Shown in pieces: positions 25,582 to 34,676 of a stretch of DNA of 46,485 bases. The notes beneath the pieces were generated by a model. It saw only the letters and a program-made list of their open reading frames with translations, was not told the origin of the DNA and made no database searches. Made by a program: the position numbers and the translations under genes. Each line of letters opens with the position of its first letter. Positions within the stretch are counted from its first letter, which is position 1. This DNA comes from Candidatus Saccharimonadota bacterium (GTDB lineage Bacteria; Patescibacteriota; Saccharimonadia; Saccharimonadales; Saccharimonadaceae): assembly GCA_009776375.1 (NCBI GenBank), contig WRNW01000002.1, positions 1 through 46,485 of the forward strand, in the 5' to 3' direction.

Positions 25582-27327
25582 TTAGTTGTCCGTCTTGAAC
25601 AAGAAACGCAAATAATCACGCATCATTCGCGCGCCGCAAATCATCGGCAAATAGGTAGCTAGTTGTTTGGTAACTCGATCGACCCACTGGGTGTCGTCCT
25701 TGACCGCGGCAGACGCAGCGCGCATTTGTTCATAGAGCGAAGCAATCTCAGCATTATAATTATCGCCACGTACCTCAAAGACTTCTGGCGGTTCGACGTC
25801 AGCCACACCACCATCACTAGTCGAAATCAGTAGCGTTAGGTTGCCAATATCTTTCATAAAAGAAGTGCCGCAAGCTTCCCAACCAACTTCGGGCACATTG
25901 ATTGAGATATCCGCACCCGCACTCATCGCCGCCGACAAACTTTCATCGTAATCGGTGATATAGTGAACTCGCTCCCTCAGGAACGGATCATTGTCGATAT
26001 TTTTCAACATTACTTGCAAACGATCGTAAGTTTTATCGCCCGAACCAACATTGCCAGGCATCATGCCCGACATAATATAGTGAGCGTTACTTTCAAATAA
26101 AATACTCCTGATTTCGCCCATATCTTCGAACGGCATCCACGGTCGTTTATATTCGACAAATCTCCTTTTGAATTCGAACAGCATCGCGTCTTCGGGAATT
26201 TGAACGACTTGACCATATTGGTTTTTTCGATTCTGTAATTCTTGGTTCAGTTTCGCCCGACCGAGTTTTTTGATCGAACGCAGATCAGCGGCGGTAACTT
26301 GACCTAGCACGTCTCGGAAATTGGCGCCTGGCATATCGAATTTGTCAAGGATTTCTCGACTGCGATAAAATTCAAGGATTTCTGGCATCACCCAAGTATC
26401 GAGATCAATACCGTTGGTGATGGCTTTGAACTCGACACGTTCGCCACTGAGATCGTGCACGTCGATAACTTTGGCATGCATCCGCGAGACACAGTTTTTG
26501 GCTTCGGCGATTTCGATAGTTAAATTATTGAGTTTGAGTTGTCCATTACGAAACAGACCAGCAATAAAATGTTTCAAAGCCGGACTGACGAGATTCGGGA
26601 AAACATACTTTTCAAACTGGGCGTAAGTGTATTCTGGTTCGGCCGCCTGGACCAACGTGTGATTCGTATAAAGCGTATGTTTGCGCACATAAACGATCGC
26701 TTCGTACAAACCCATGCCGTTGCGACAGAGTTCGTCGAGCCGCGCCACCGCCGCAAAAGTCGCCGCGGTTTCGTTCAGTTGAATAACCGCTGGTTTGAGT
26801 TCCAGCATTTTTAGCGCCGCATAACCGCCCAAACCCAGCGCGACCTCTTGGTATAAGCGATGATCTTCGGACGCATCACCGACATAGAGAGCGCCAAAAT
26901 TCGGTTCACTCATCGTCAAAAACCGCGTCGAACCGAGAATTTTCTGATAAATTTCTAAAATCGCATCCTTTTGACCCTCGACTACGACTGCGATATCACC
27001 AACTTTTTCGTAACCCGATTCAATTGGACTACGTGGAGTATAAGTATCCTTGGGCACCAAATTAGTCATTTCCTGGTGACGCTCTTCCTGGTAGTACGGC
27101 GTCAACATGACAAAAGGAATTTCGAGCGCTTCGGCTGTGCGACGCGTATCGGCCGCCAGCACACCCAAACCACCAGCACCACGAATGCCGTTTGCCGCAT
27201 CGTAAACTTCCATCGTCGTATAGACATAAGGCCGCTCGACCGAAATCTTGTGTGTCAAACTAGCACGATCAATCGCTGCGTAAAATTCCGCGACATCTTC
27301 AATATCTGATGTTGGTTGCCCACTCAT
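25582..27327 (-). CDS. Alpha-glucan phosphorylase-like glycosyltransferase
   Basis: GGLGVLAADTRRTAEALEIPFV, QLNETAATFA, ITNGIDLDTWV, GVADVEPPEVFEV; shorter than canonical GT35. Confidence 0.7.
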   Translation of the reverse strand: MSGQPTSDIEDVAEFYAAIDRASLTHKISVERPYVYTTMEVYDAANGIRGAGGLGVLAADTRRTAEALEIPFVMLTPYYQEERHQEMTNLVPKDTYTPRSPIESGYEKVGDIAVVVEGQKDAILEIYQKILGSTRFLTMSEPNFGALYVGDASEDHRLYQEVALGLGGYAALKMLELKPAVIQLNETAATFAAVARLDELCRNGMGLYEAIVYVRKHTLYTNHTLVQAAEPEYTYAQFEKYVFPNLVSPALKHFIAGLFRNGQLKLNNLTIEIAEAKNCVSRMHAKVIDVHDLSGERVEFKAITNGIDLDTWVMPEILEFYRSREILDKFDMPGANFRDVLGQVTAADLRSIKKLGRAKLNQELQNRKNQYGQVVQIPEDAMLFEFKRRFVEYKRPWMPFEDMGEIRSILFESNAHYIMSGMMPGNVGSGDKTYDRLQVMLKNIDNDPFLRERVHYITDYDESLSAAMSAGADISINVPEVGWEACGTSFMKDIGNLTLLISTSDGGVADVEPPEVFEVRGDNYNAEIASLYEQMRAASAAVKDDTQWVDRVTKQLATYLPMICGARMMRDYLRFLFKTDN

Positions 27328-27453
27328 GTGCAATATTTTATCAAAAGTAGAGACCAGGCGCAAATTGCGGACTCCAAACTAGCTAGGCCAAGCACCTTCT
27401 CATATCGTCTTTCATAGTAGTCGTTGCGTTTGTGGTTGATGCGAAAAAGTGCT

Positions 27454-27528
27454 TGGCTAGGGTGGAGGGATTCGAACCCCCGAATGCCAGGACCAAAACC
27501 TGGTGCCTTACCACTTGGCTACACCCTA
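27454..27528 (-). tRNA. tRNA-Gln (TTG), encoded CCA
   Basis: TAGGGTG...CACCCTA acceptor, CAGG-TTTTGGT-CCTG anticodon arm, GGTTCGAATCC T arm. Confidence 0.93.
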
Positions 27529-27670
27529 ACGCCAGCTATATTTTACCACAGAGTAGGAGGGGAAATAAAGCCGCTTTGTCCGATGGCAGTCATAATGACA
27601 CCTACACACCAAACAGCTTTCACGAAGCCCGACAAGTATATTTTGTCAATCGGCGCTAAAAATTCCAGAT

Positions 27671-28648
27671 TTAAGCTGCGATAGAATCGAGTGTGAAATC
27701 AGCCTTTCCGTTAAATATGTCCATAGCTTCCTCTATACTACACCCACCAAACGTGATTGCACTAATCGCTTTGGTCAGGCGGACAGCCTCATCCAGGGGA
27801 CGCTGATGGATATTCCTACCTGTGGCATTGCCAATCGCACCGCCGATGTGGATCTGGTCGTATAGCTGGCTCAAGAAGACTTCGGCGTCAATTGTAGTGC
27901 CTCCTGCACAGACTAGCCCTGTCCTTCCTGCAGCCTGGGAGGCTATCGCCAGCAGCTCGGCCGAGTTGTTCTTATCCGTAGCATCAGGGGGGTTGACTTT
28001 GACAAAGTCAGATCCTAGGCAAAGTGCCACACCGGCTGCACCGGCGATCACTGTAGCTTCCTTCTCGTCGGCAACGGCCTCGCCCCGCGGATAGATCCAT
28101 TCTACAGTAATCAAGCCATGCGCATGTGCTTCGGCTACCAGCTCACCAGCCTCTGACATCATGGTCGACTCATATTCACTGCCTAGGTAGGTCGTGTGAC
28201 CGACACCGACTATATTGACTCCGGCATCCCTCATAGCTAAGACTGAGCCCAAAGAGTAGAGCTGGGACGAATAGGGATCATCCTGCGTGGTTTTCACCAG
28301 ATGTGATTTTGAATTCATCTTCACCAGATAGTTGATATCGGGATAGTCACGGGCATACTGGGCAACCAATCCCCTCTGGGCTGCCATGACGCCGATCACG
28401 CCTTGCGAGGCGATACGAAAGAGATGCTCCGGGTCGTTGTCTGCCAAATCAATCCCTTCTCCATGGAAATCGTCATTGAGGTGCTCGATCTTCTGATCAC
28501 AGGCAAAGAGCATCAGCTTGCCGGTCTCTCTGGTAGCTGCCAGGAAATTGTCAATATAGGTCTCTTGGGCCTCCGGTAGTACATCAGCAGGTACGCGAAC
28601 ATCCTCCCTTAAGAGCTTTACCTTCACCCCGTTTTCATTACCACTCAT
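27671..28648 (-). CDS. Class I fructose-bisphosphate aldolase (DhnA/FbaB-like)
   Basis: LMLFACDQKIEHLND, YLVKMNSKSHLV, WIYPRGEAVADEKE, DFVKVNPP, CAGGTTIDAEVFL. Confidence 0.8.
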   Translation of the reverse strand: MSGNENGVKVKLLREDVRVPADVLPEAQETYIDNFLAATRETGKLMLFACDQKIEHLNDDFHGEGIDLADNDPEHLFRIASQGVIGVMAAQRGLVAQYARDYPDINYLVKMNSKSHLVKTTQDDPYSSQLYSLGSVLAMRDAGVNIVGVGHTTYLGSEYESTMMSEAGELVAEAHAHGLITVEWIYPRGEAVADEKEATVIAGAAGVALCLGSDFVKVNPPDATDKNNSAELLAIASQAAGRTGLVCAGGTTIDAEVFLSQLYDQIHIGGAIGNATGRNIHQRPLDEAVRLTKAISAITFGGCSIEEAMDIFNGKADFTLDSIAA

Positions 28649-28712
28649 ACCAACCTCCCATTCTCACTCTTTTACGAGTGTTATAAATTTACTCCGCCCA
28701 CCCTTGTCATCA

Positions 28713-28742
28713 AATATACCCCCCCCCAACGCTTTATGTCAA
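28713..28742 (-). promoter_or_regulatory. Promoter with G9 tract in an 18-bp spacer (aldolase)
   Basis: Minus strand TTGACA-TAAAGCGTTGGGGGGGGG-TATATT. Confidence 0.7.
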
Positions 28743-28780
28743 GTCATTTGCCTAGCGATTTTCATGCTATAATAATGATT

Positions 28781-29410
28781 ATGAAAATAACTAAGTGTGA
28801 ACATGCGTGTTTGACGATCGAGGTTGATGGTCGGGTTTTGGTGATTGATCCGGGCGTTTATTCGACTAGTTTTAGACCGAGCGAGAATATTGACGCGGTG
28901 ATTATTACGCACGAGCATAGTGATCATTTTGATCCGGAAAAAGTTTCCGAAATCCTTCAATTGAATCCTAATGTTGTAATATTTACAACGCAGAAAGTGA
29001 CTTCTGACATTGCTAGTGCGCGAGTACCGAATATTAATGAAAAAATCGTGGTTGGGAATTTTTCGTTACAATTTTTCGGTCATGATCATGCGCCGATCGT
29101 TGATGGCGTGGTTCCCTGCGACAATTTTGGTGTTGTGGTTAATGATATTTTGGCTTATCCGGGTGATTCGTTTGAGCTGTCACCGATTCGTCCGCAGATT
29201 TTGGCTGTGCCAGTTAGTGCGCCCTGGCTCAAAATTAACGAATCCATGAAATACGTGGCGGCTGTCAAACCCGTCAAAATTTTCCCGACTCACGATGCCT
29301 TGCTTAGTGACATTGGAAAAAGTATTACCTATGGTTGGATTCATAGAACCTGCGATGAAATTGGCGTAGAGTTTATCGACCTATCACCTAGCGCCGAATT
29401 AACGATCTGA
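28781..29410 (+). CDS. MBL-fold metal-dependent hydrolase
   Basis: ITHEHSDHFDPEKV and related beta-lactamase-fold motifs. Confidence 0.85.
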   Translation: MKITKCEHACLTIEVDGRVLVIDPGVYSTSFRPSENIDAVIITHEHSDHFDPEKVSEILQLNPNVVIFTTQKVTSDIASARVPNINEKIVVGNFSLQFFGHDHAPIVDGVVPCDNFGVVVNDILAYPGDSFELSPIRPQILAVPVSAPWLKINESMKYVAAVKPVKIFPTHDALLSDIGKSITYGWIHRTCDEIGVEFIDLSPSAELTI

Positions 29411-29411
29411 T

Positions 29412-31205
29412 TTAGGATTTTTCGATATTTTTAATTGATAATTCGTCTAGTTGTTTTTTATCGACAGTCGACGGCGAACCCATCATTACATCGACACCAC
29501 TGCCGTTTTTCGGAAAAGCCACAACGTCGCGAATGTTTTCGGTGCCCATGAGCACCATGAAAATCCGATCAAGCCCGAAAGCACAGCCGGCGTGTGGTGG
29601 CGCACCAAATTTGAACGCACTCAGCATCGCGCCGAATTTTTCTTCAACATATTTTTTGTCATAATTAATCGCGCCAAAAGCTGCGTACATGATTTCGGGG
29701 CTGTGATTGCGCACGGCGCCGGAGCAAACTTCGTAACCGTTCATGACCATGTCGTATTGGTCGGCGACGATACTTAGTTTTTCCGCGTCAGTTTTAGCGT
29801 TTCGTAGAACCTTGAGGCCGCCCTTTGGCATTGAAAACGGATTGTGACCAAATTCCAGGCCGCCACGTCCGAGCCAGTTATTTTCATCAAATTCGTAAAA
29901 TGGAAAATCGACGATCCAAGCTAGCGCGATTTCATCAGGATTTTTGAGTTTGTAAAAGTCCGCGAATTCGATGCGCAAGTTACCAAGGATTTTATTGACT
30001 TTGGCTCGTTCGTCGGCACCGAAAAAGATTGCGTCGCCGTCCCTGGCGCCAGTTTTTTCGGTGATTTCCTGTAATTCTTTTTCCGACAAGAATTTAGCAA
30101 TCGGTGATTTAATTTCGCCGTTTTCGAGAGTTAAATATGCCAACCCACCAGCGCCTTCGTTTTTCGCAATTTCGGTAAATTGATCGATTTGGCTGCGTGA
30201 TAAATTCGCGCCATTTTTAACACAGATGGCTTTGACACAGTCGGTTTGGAAAACTTTGAAATTGGTTTCGGCGAAAGTTTCGGTTAGATCAATTAGCTCC
30301 ATCGCGTAGCGCAAATCCGGTTTATCAGTGCCGTATTTTTCCATGGCTTCAACGTAAGGAATTCGGGGAATTTCTTTGGTTAATAATTTCTTCTTAGCAA
30401 AGTTAGTCACTAGATCAATCATCAATGGTTCGACCATGCGGCGAACAATTTCACCATCATCGACAAATGACATTTCGAGATCGAGTTGGTAAAATTCACC
30501 GTACAATCGATCGGCGCGGGGATCTTCGTCGCGAAAACAGGCAGCAATTTGATAGTAGCGCGGCAGACCACCAACCATCAAGAGTTGTTTGAATTGTTGC
30601 GGAGCTTGCGGTAAAGCGTAAAATTTTCCTTCGTGAATGCGTGATGGGATGAGAAAGTCACGCGCACCTTCGGGGCTGCTGTTCGCTAAAATCGGCGTAG
30701 CGACTTCGACAAAATCATGTTCGTCCATGTACCCGCGAATAATTTTGTTGAACTGGGCACGCCGCTGAATCATCTTTTGCATCGACGTTCGACGTAGGTC
30801 GAGGAATCGATATTTTAGGCGCATTTCTTCGCCTGATGATTGACCTTCGTCGCGCGTCGCGACTGGTAATGGTTCAGATTTGTTCAAGATTTCTAAATCT
30901 TCAACAATGATCTCAATTTTGCCAGTCGTGATATTGGGATTTTCTAATCCGACACCGCGTTCACGCACTGTACCTCTGGCCGAAATGCAAAATTCGTCGC
31001 GCAAAGTTTCGGCCAATTTAAAAATCTCGGTTCGATCAGGATTAAAAACTAGCTGTACCAACCCAGTCTGATCGCGCAGATCAACAAAAATCACTCCGCC
31101 GTGATCGCGCCGGGTGTTGACCCAACCGGCCACCGAAACTGCTTGGCCAATTTCTCCCAGTGTTTCATTCGCTAGCATTCTATCCATACCAGGATATTTT
31201 AACAC
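29412..31205 (-). CDS. aspS: Aspartyl-tRNA synthetase
   Basis: GWVNTRRDHGGVIFVDLRD, FRDEDPRADRLYGEFYQLDLEMSF, GCAFGLDRIFMVLMG. Confidence 0.97.
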   Translation of the reverse strand: MLKYPGMDRMLANETLGEIGQAVSVAGWVNTRRDHGGVIFVDLRDQTGLVQLVFNPDRTEIFKLAETLRDEFCISARGTVRERGVGLENPNITTGKIEIIVEDLEILNKSEPLPVATRDEGQSSGEEMRLKYRFLDLRRTSMQKMIQRRAQFNKIIRGYMDEHDFVEVATPILANSSPEGARDFLIPSRIHEGKFYALPQAPQQFKQLLMVGGLPRYYQIAACFRDEDPRADRLYGEFYQLDLEMSFVDDGEIVRRMVEPLMIDLVTNFAKKKLLTKEIPRIPYVEAMEKYGTDKPDLRYAMELIDLTETFAETNFKVFQTDCVKAICVKNGANLSRSQIDQFTEIAKNEGAGGLAYLTLENGEIKSPIAKFLSEKELQEITEKTGARDGDAIFFGADERAKVNKILGNLRIEFADFYKLKNPDEIALAWIVDFPFYEFDENNWLGRGGLEFGHNPFSMPKGGLKVLRNAKTDAEKLSIVADQYDMVMNGYEVCSGAVRNHSPEIMYAAFGAINYDKKYVEEKFGAMLSAFKFGAPPHAGCAFGLDRIFMVLMGTENIRDVVAFPKNGSGVDVMMGSPSTVDKKQLDELSIKNIEKS

Positions 31206-31221
31206 AATTTAACAATCTGCC

Positions 31222-32103
31222 CTATTCTCTAGTCGCAGATAGCGTTTGCGCTATGTCTTTGAGGGTTATTAAACCGACGATTTTATCGTTTTTGGCAATC
31301 ATCAGGATCGTCGAATGGTATTCGCACATTTGGTTGAGAGCAGCCTCGAGCGGCGCATCCTGATCGATCGCTGGTGGTGTTTTTCGCATGATTTTAGTCA
31401 AGATTTTTTCTTCTTGACCGACCGGCAAGACATCGTCAAGGTAGAGTAAACCAATAGTGTGATCTAGCCCGCCCTGCACCACCGGAAAGATTTTATGTCC
31501 CGAGACGAACAACTCATCGAGTAGTTTTGGCGTCAGCGCGTCACGAGCATGCAAAAAAGCCATTTGATCGCGTGGCGTCATGACTTTGTCGACCGTTTGA
31601 TCGCGAAAAGTTAGAATGTTTCTGAACAAAGTTTTCGTTTGATCATCAACAAAATCGCTGTTTTCTATCAGATAGATTAATTCTTGTTCCGAACTAATCG
31701 ACGATTCATCGTCCAGCCTAACCAACCGTCCGAACACCTTGGTCCAGGCGAAATATTTGTTGAAAAATTTCAGGTGTTTATTAGTCAAAGTTTTGGCCAC
31801 GTCGCCCAGTAGATACGCCATTAGCCCAGCCAGCAGTATCACCGCGAACGCTAACCCGCCACCCTTTAAAAATCCCCATGAAAAAGCCGCAAAAATCGCT
31901 AGGAAGATCGCATCGATCAACGCCAAAATCCGCACCAGAACCAACAAGCCTGGATAAATGTCCAAAAACTTTGCCAGAGTTTTATACTTGACGCTATGTT
32001 CCGCCAAACGATTAATCTCAAATCGCGATTCGTCTGTTTTGAACCGAAACGCTAGTAACACCACCAGGATTAAACCAGTCAAGATAGCGCGGAAAATATC
32101 CAT
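31222..32103 (-). CDS. CNNM/CBS domain membrane protein
   Basis: TM segments followed by VDKVMTPRDQMAFL CBS pair (HTIGLLYLDDVL; IVGLITLKDIAQ). Confidence 0.8.
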   Translation of the reverse strand: MDIFRAILTGLILVVLLAFRFKTDESRFEINRLAEHSVKYKTLAKFLDIYPGLLVLVRILALIDAIFLAIFAAFSWGFLKGGGLAFAVILLAGLMAYLLGDVAKTLTNKHLKFFNKYFAWTKVFGRLVRLDDESSISSEQELIYLIENSDFVDDQTKTLFRNILTFRDQTVDKVMTPRDQMAFLHARDALTPKLLDELFVSGHKIFPVVQGGLDHTIGLLYLDDVLPVGQEEKILTKIMRKTPPAIDQDAPLEAALNQMCEYHSTILMIAKNDKIVGLITLKDIAQTLSATRE

Positions 32104-32144
32104 ACTTTAAATTATACCAAACTAGTGGTAAAATAATAAGCACT

Positions 32145-32816
32145 ATGAATAAGAGATTATGGATTGTGTTTGCGGTGTTAGTGCTAGTCGCGCTCGGCGG
32201 ATTAATCGTTTGGAAAAAGAGTGGCGAAGTCGATCTGCAAAAACTAATTACGATGGCGGATCTCGAGGAAGGTGAGATTCCCGATCATTTCCGCGGGAAC
32301 CTAGACGCCAAAGTCATCGTTATTCAATACGCCGATTTTGCCTGTGTTCATTGTGCTCAAATGTCCTCAACTTATGATAAGATCTTCGCCGATTACGAGG
32401 ATCGGGTGCTGTTCATTTATCGCAATTTTAGTCTCAAATATCCTAGCTCGACGATTACCCAGTCGGCGGCCGAGGCGGTCTATCTCTTGGGTGGTGAAGC
32501 GGCCTACTGGCAAATGCATGACCTACTGTTTCAGGATGATTTAACCTGGACGAGTAGTGCTGTGCCAGATAACCAACACGAACTGTTAGCTAGTTTTGCC
32601 GAAGAGATCGGCCTAGATGTGGATGACTTTTTCAAGGCCATCGACGATTACCAGGAGAACGGCATCCTCGACAAAATGGATCGGGACAAAAGAGCCGGCC
32701 TCAAGGCCACAGTCACCGGTACGCCGACCTGGTTTGTTAATAGTCGAAAACTCGATGGTTCGAGCGACAGTATTATTCGAACAGCCATCGACAACGCTCT
32801 GAAAACAACCGAATAA
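32145..32816 (+). CDS. DsbA-family thiol:disulfide oxidoreductase
   Basis: QYADFACVHCAQ active site; TVTGTPTWFVN. Confidence 0.9.
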   Translation: MNKRLWIVFAVLVLVALGGLIVWKKSGEVDLQKLITMADLEEGEIPDHFRGNLDAKVIVIQYADFACVHCAQMSSTYDKIFADYEDRVLFIYRNFSLKYPSSTITQSAAEAVYLLGGEAAYWQMHDLLFQDDLTWTSSAVPDNQHELLASFAEEIGLDVDDFFKAIDDYQENGILDKMDRDKRAGLKATVTGTPTWFVNSRKLDGSSDSIIRTAIDNALKTTE

Positions 32817-32837
32817 TTTTTATGCTACAATAAAGAT

Positions 32838-34661
32838 GTGAAGAAGCTGACAAGTTCTCTGTTACGTTATTGGCAGTTCGCTCTGACTTTGGTAGTTGGC
32901 GTGATCGCCTTGATTTTGGCATTTGCCATCGCCCAAGCCACGATAGCTGGTTGGTTAATTAGCGTCTACGCGATTTTTATTTCTTTGTTTTTGTTCTGGG
33001 ACATGATCCAAACATTGCGCGACGGTCGTTACGGTGTTGATGTCTTAGCAATCACCGCGATTGTCGCGACGATCGCGGTTGGTCAATATTGGGCGTCGTT
33101 AGTGATTGTGGTGATGTTGACTGGCGGTGAAACTTTGGAAGATTTCGCAGCTCATCGCGCTAAACGAGAATTATCGGCGCTGCTCGAACGCGCGCCAGTG
33201 GTGGCGCACATTCTCAAAGGTTCGGAAATTGTTGATGTCAAGATTTCCGTCGTCAAACCTGGTGATATCGTGATCATCAAACCGCACGAAGTGGTGCCGG
33301 TCGATGGTGAATTAATTTCCGATACGGCCGAATTCGACGAGAGTTCCCTAACCGGCGAAGCTATCCCCGTCATGCGACGCAGCGGTGAAACTATTATGTC
33401 GGGCGCGCTGAACGGCGAAACGGCTGTGCGGATTCGCGCCACCGCGGACGCCAAACATTCCCAGTACGAGCAAATCATTCAGTTAGTTCGTCAGGCGGAG
33501 AATCAACCAGCGCCGTTCGTCCGGTTGGCTGATCGCTATGCCCTGCCTTTTACTCTTGTTTCCTACGCGATTGCTGGTTTGTCCTGGGCAATTTCTGGTG
33601 AAGCTTCGCGCTTTGCCGAAGTTTTAGTAGTGGCTAGTCCTTGCCCGCTGATTTTAGCCGCGCCGATCGCTCTAATTTCTGGTATGAGTCGCGCCTCCAA
33701 ACACGGAATTATTGTTAAAAACGGCGCGGTGCTGGAAAAACTAAATTCGGCCACTGTCTTTGCTTTCGATAAAACTGGTACATTGACGCACGGCGATGTC
33801 GTCGTCAGTGAAGTCGTCGCAACTGATAATTTTACCAAGGACGAAATCGTCCAACTAGTCGCCAGCGCCGAAGCCAGCAGCTCGCACATTTTGGCGACAT
33901 CGCTGGTGAGTTATGCTAAGAAACATCACGTTAAAACCTCGCGGGCGAAAAATGTTCGGGAGATTACTGGCAATGGCGTATTCGCGACCGTCGGTAATAA
34001 AAAGTTGGTTGTCGGCCATGCTAAATTTTTAGAAAAGAACAAAATCATAGTTCCTGTTGCTGACAAAAGTTCTACAGCGGTTTTTCTAGCGGTTAATAGT
34101 CAGTTTGCTGGTGTGATTTATTTTGCCGACAAAGTTCGTCCCGAGGCCAAGAAAACTCTCCTTGAGCTAAAACGGACTGGTGTTAGAAAAACCATCATGT
34201 TGACGGGTGATCGTCGCGCGATTGCTGATAAAATTGGTGCGGCCGCCGGCGTGGATGAAGTTTTCGCCGAACTTTTGCCCAAGGACAAAGTTGACATGAT
34301 GCGCAGTTTACGAAGACGAGCCGACAAAGTCGCGATGGTTGGTGACGGCGTGAATGATGCGCCAGTTCTAGCGGCCGCCGACGTCGGCATTGCTATGGGT
34401 GCGCGTGGCAGCACCGCTGCCAGCGAATCGGCCGATGCGGTGATCATGCTCGATGATTTAGGACGAGTGACTACCCTACGAAAGATTTCTCGACGCACGA
34501 TCAAGGTTGCCCTACAATCAGTTGGAGTAGGTATCGCGCTTTGTTTGGTGCTCGAAGTCATCGCCGCGGTTGGTTTTATCCCTGCGCTAATCGGCGCCGG
34601 ATTACAAGAACTCATAGATGTCACTGTGATTTTCAACGCTCTCCGTGCGCATAAGAGCTAA
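32838..34661 (+). CDS. Heavy-metal translocating P-type ATPase
   Basis: ASPCPLIL, DKTGTLTHGD, MVGDGVNDAPVLA; GTG start. Confidence 0.93.
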   Translation: MKKLTSSLLRYWQFALTLVVGVIALILAFAIAQATIAGWLISVYAIFISLFLFWDMIQTLRDGRYGVDVLAITAIVATIAVGQYWASLVIVVMLTGGETLEDFAAHRAKRELSALLERAPVVAHILKGSEIVDVKISVVKPGDIVIIKPHEVVPVDGELISDTAEFDESSLTGEAIPVMRRSGETIMSGALNGETAVRIRATADAKHSQYEQIIQLVRQAENQPAPFVRLADRYALPFTLVSYAIAGLSWAISGEASRFAEVLVVASPCPLILAAPIALISGMSRASKHGIIVKNGAVLEKLNSATVFAFDKTGTLTHGDVVVSEVVATDNFTKDEIVQLVASAEASSSHILATSLVSYAKKHHVKTSRAKNVREITGNGVFATVGNKKLVVGHAKFLEKNKIIVPVADKSSTAVFLAVNSQFAGVIYFADKVRPEAKKTLLELKRTGVRKTIMLTGDRRAIADKIGAAAGVDEVFAELLPKDKVDMMRSLRRRADKVAMVGDGVNDAPVLAAADVGIAMGARGSTAASESADAVIMLDDLGRVTTLRKISRRTIKVALQSVGVGIALCLVLEVIAAVGFIPALIGAGLQELIDVTVIFNALRAHKS

Positions 34662-34676
34662 GGGAAAAGAGCAGCC

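Noticed and set aside
34118-34636. 172-aa minus-strand ORF opposite the P-type ATPase
   Set aside because: Shadow ORF of a confidently assigned gene; low-complexity Ser/Ala composition.
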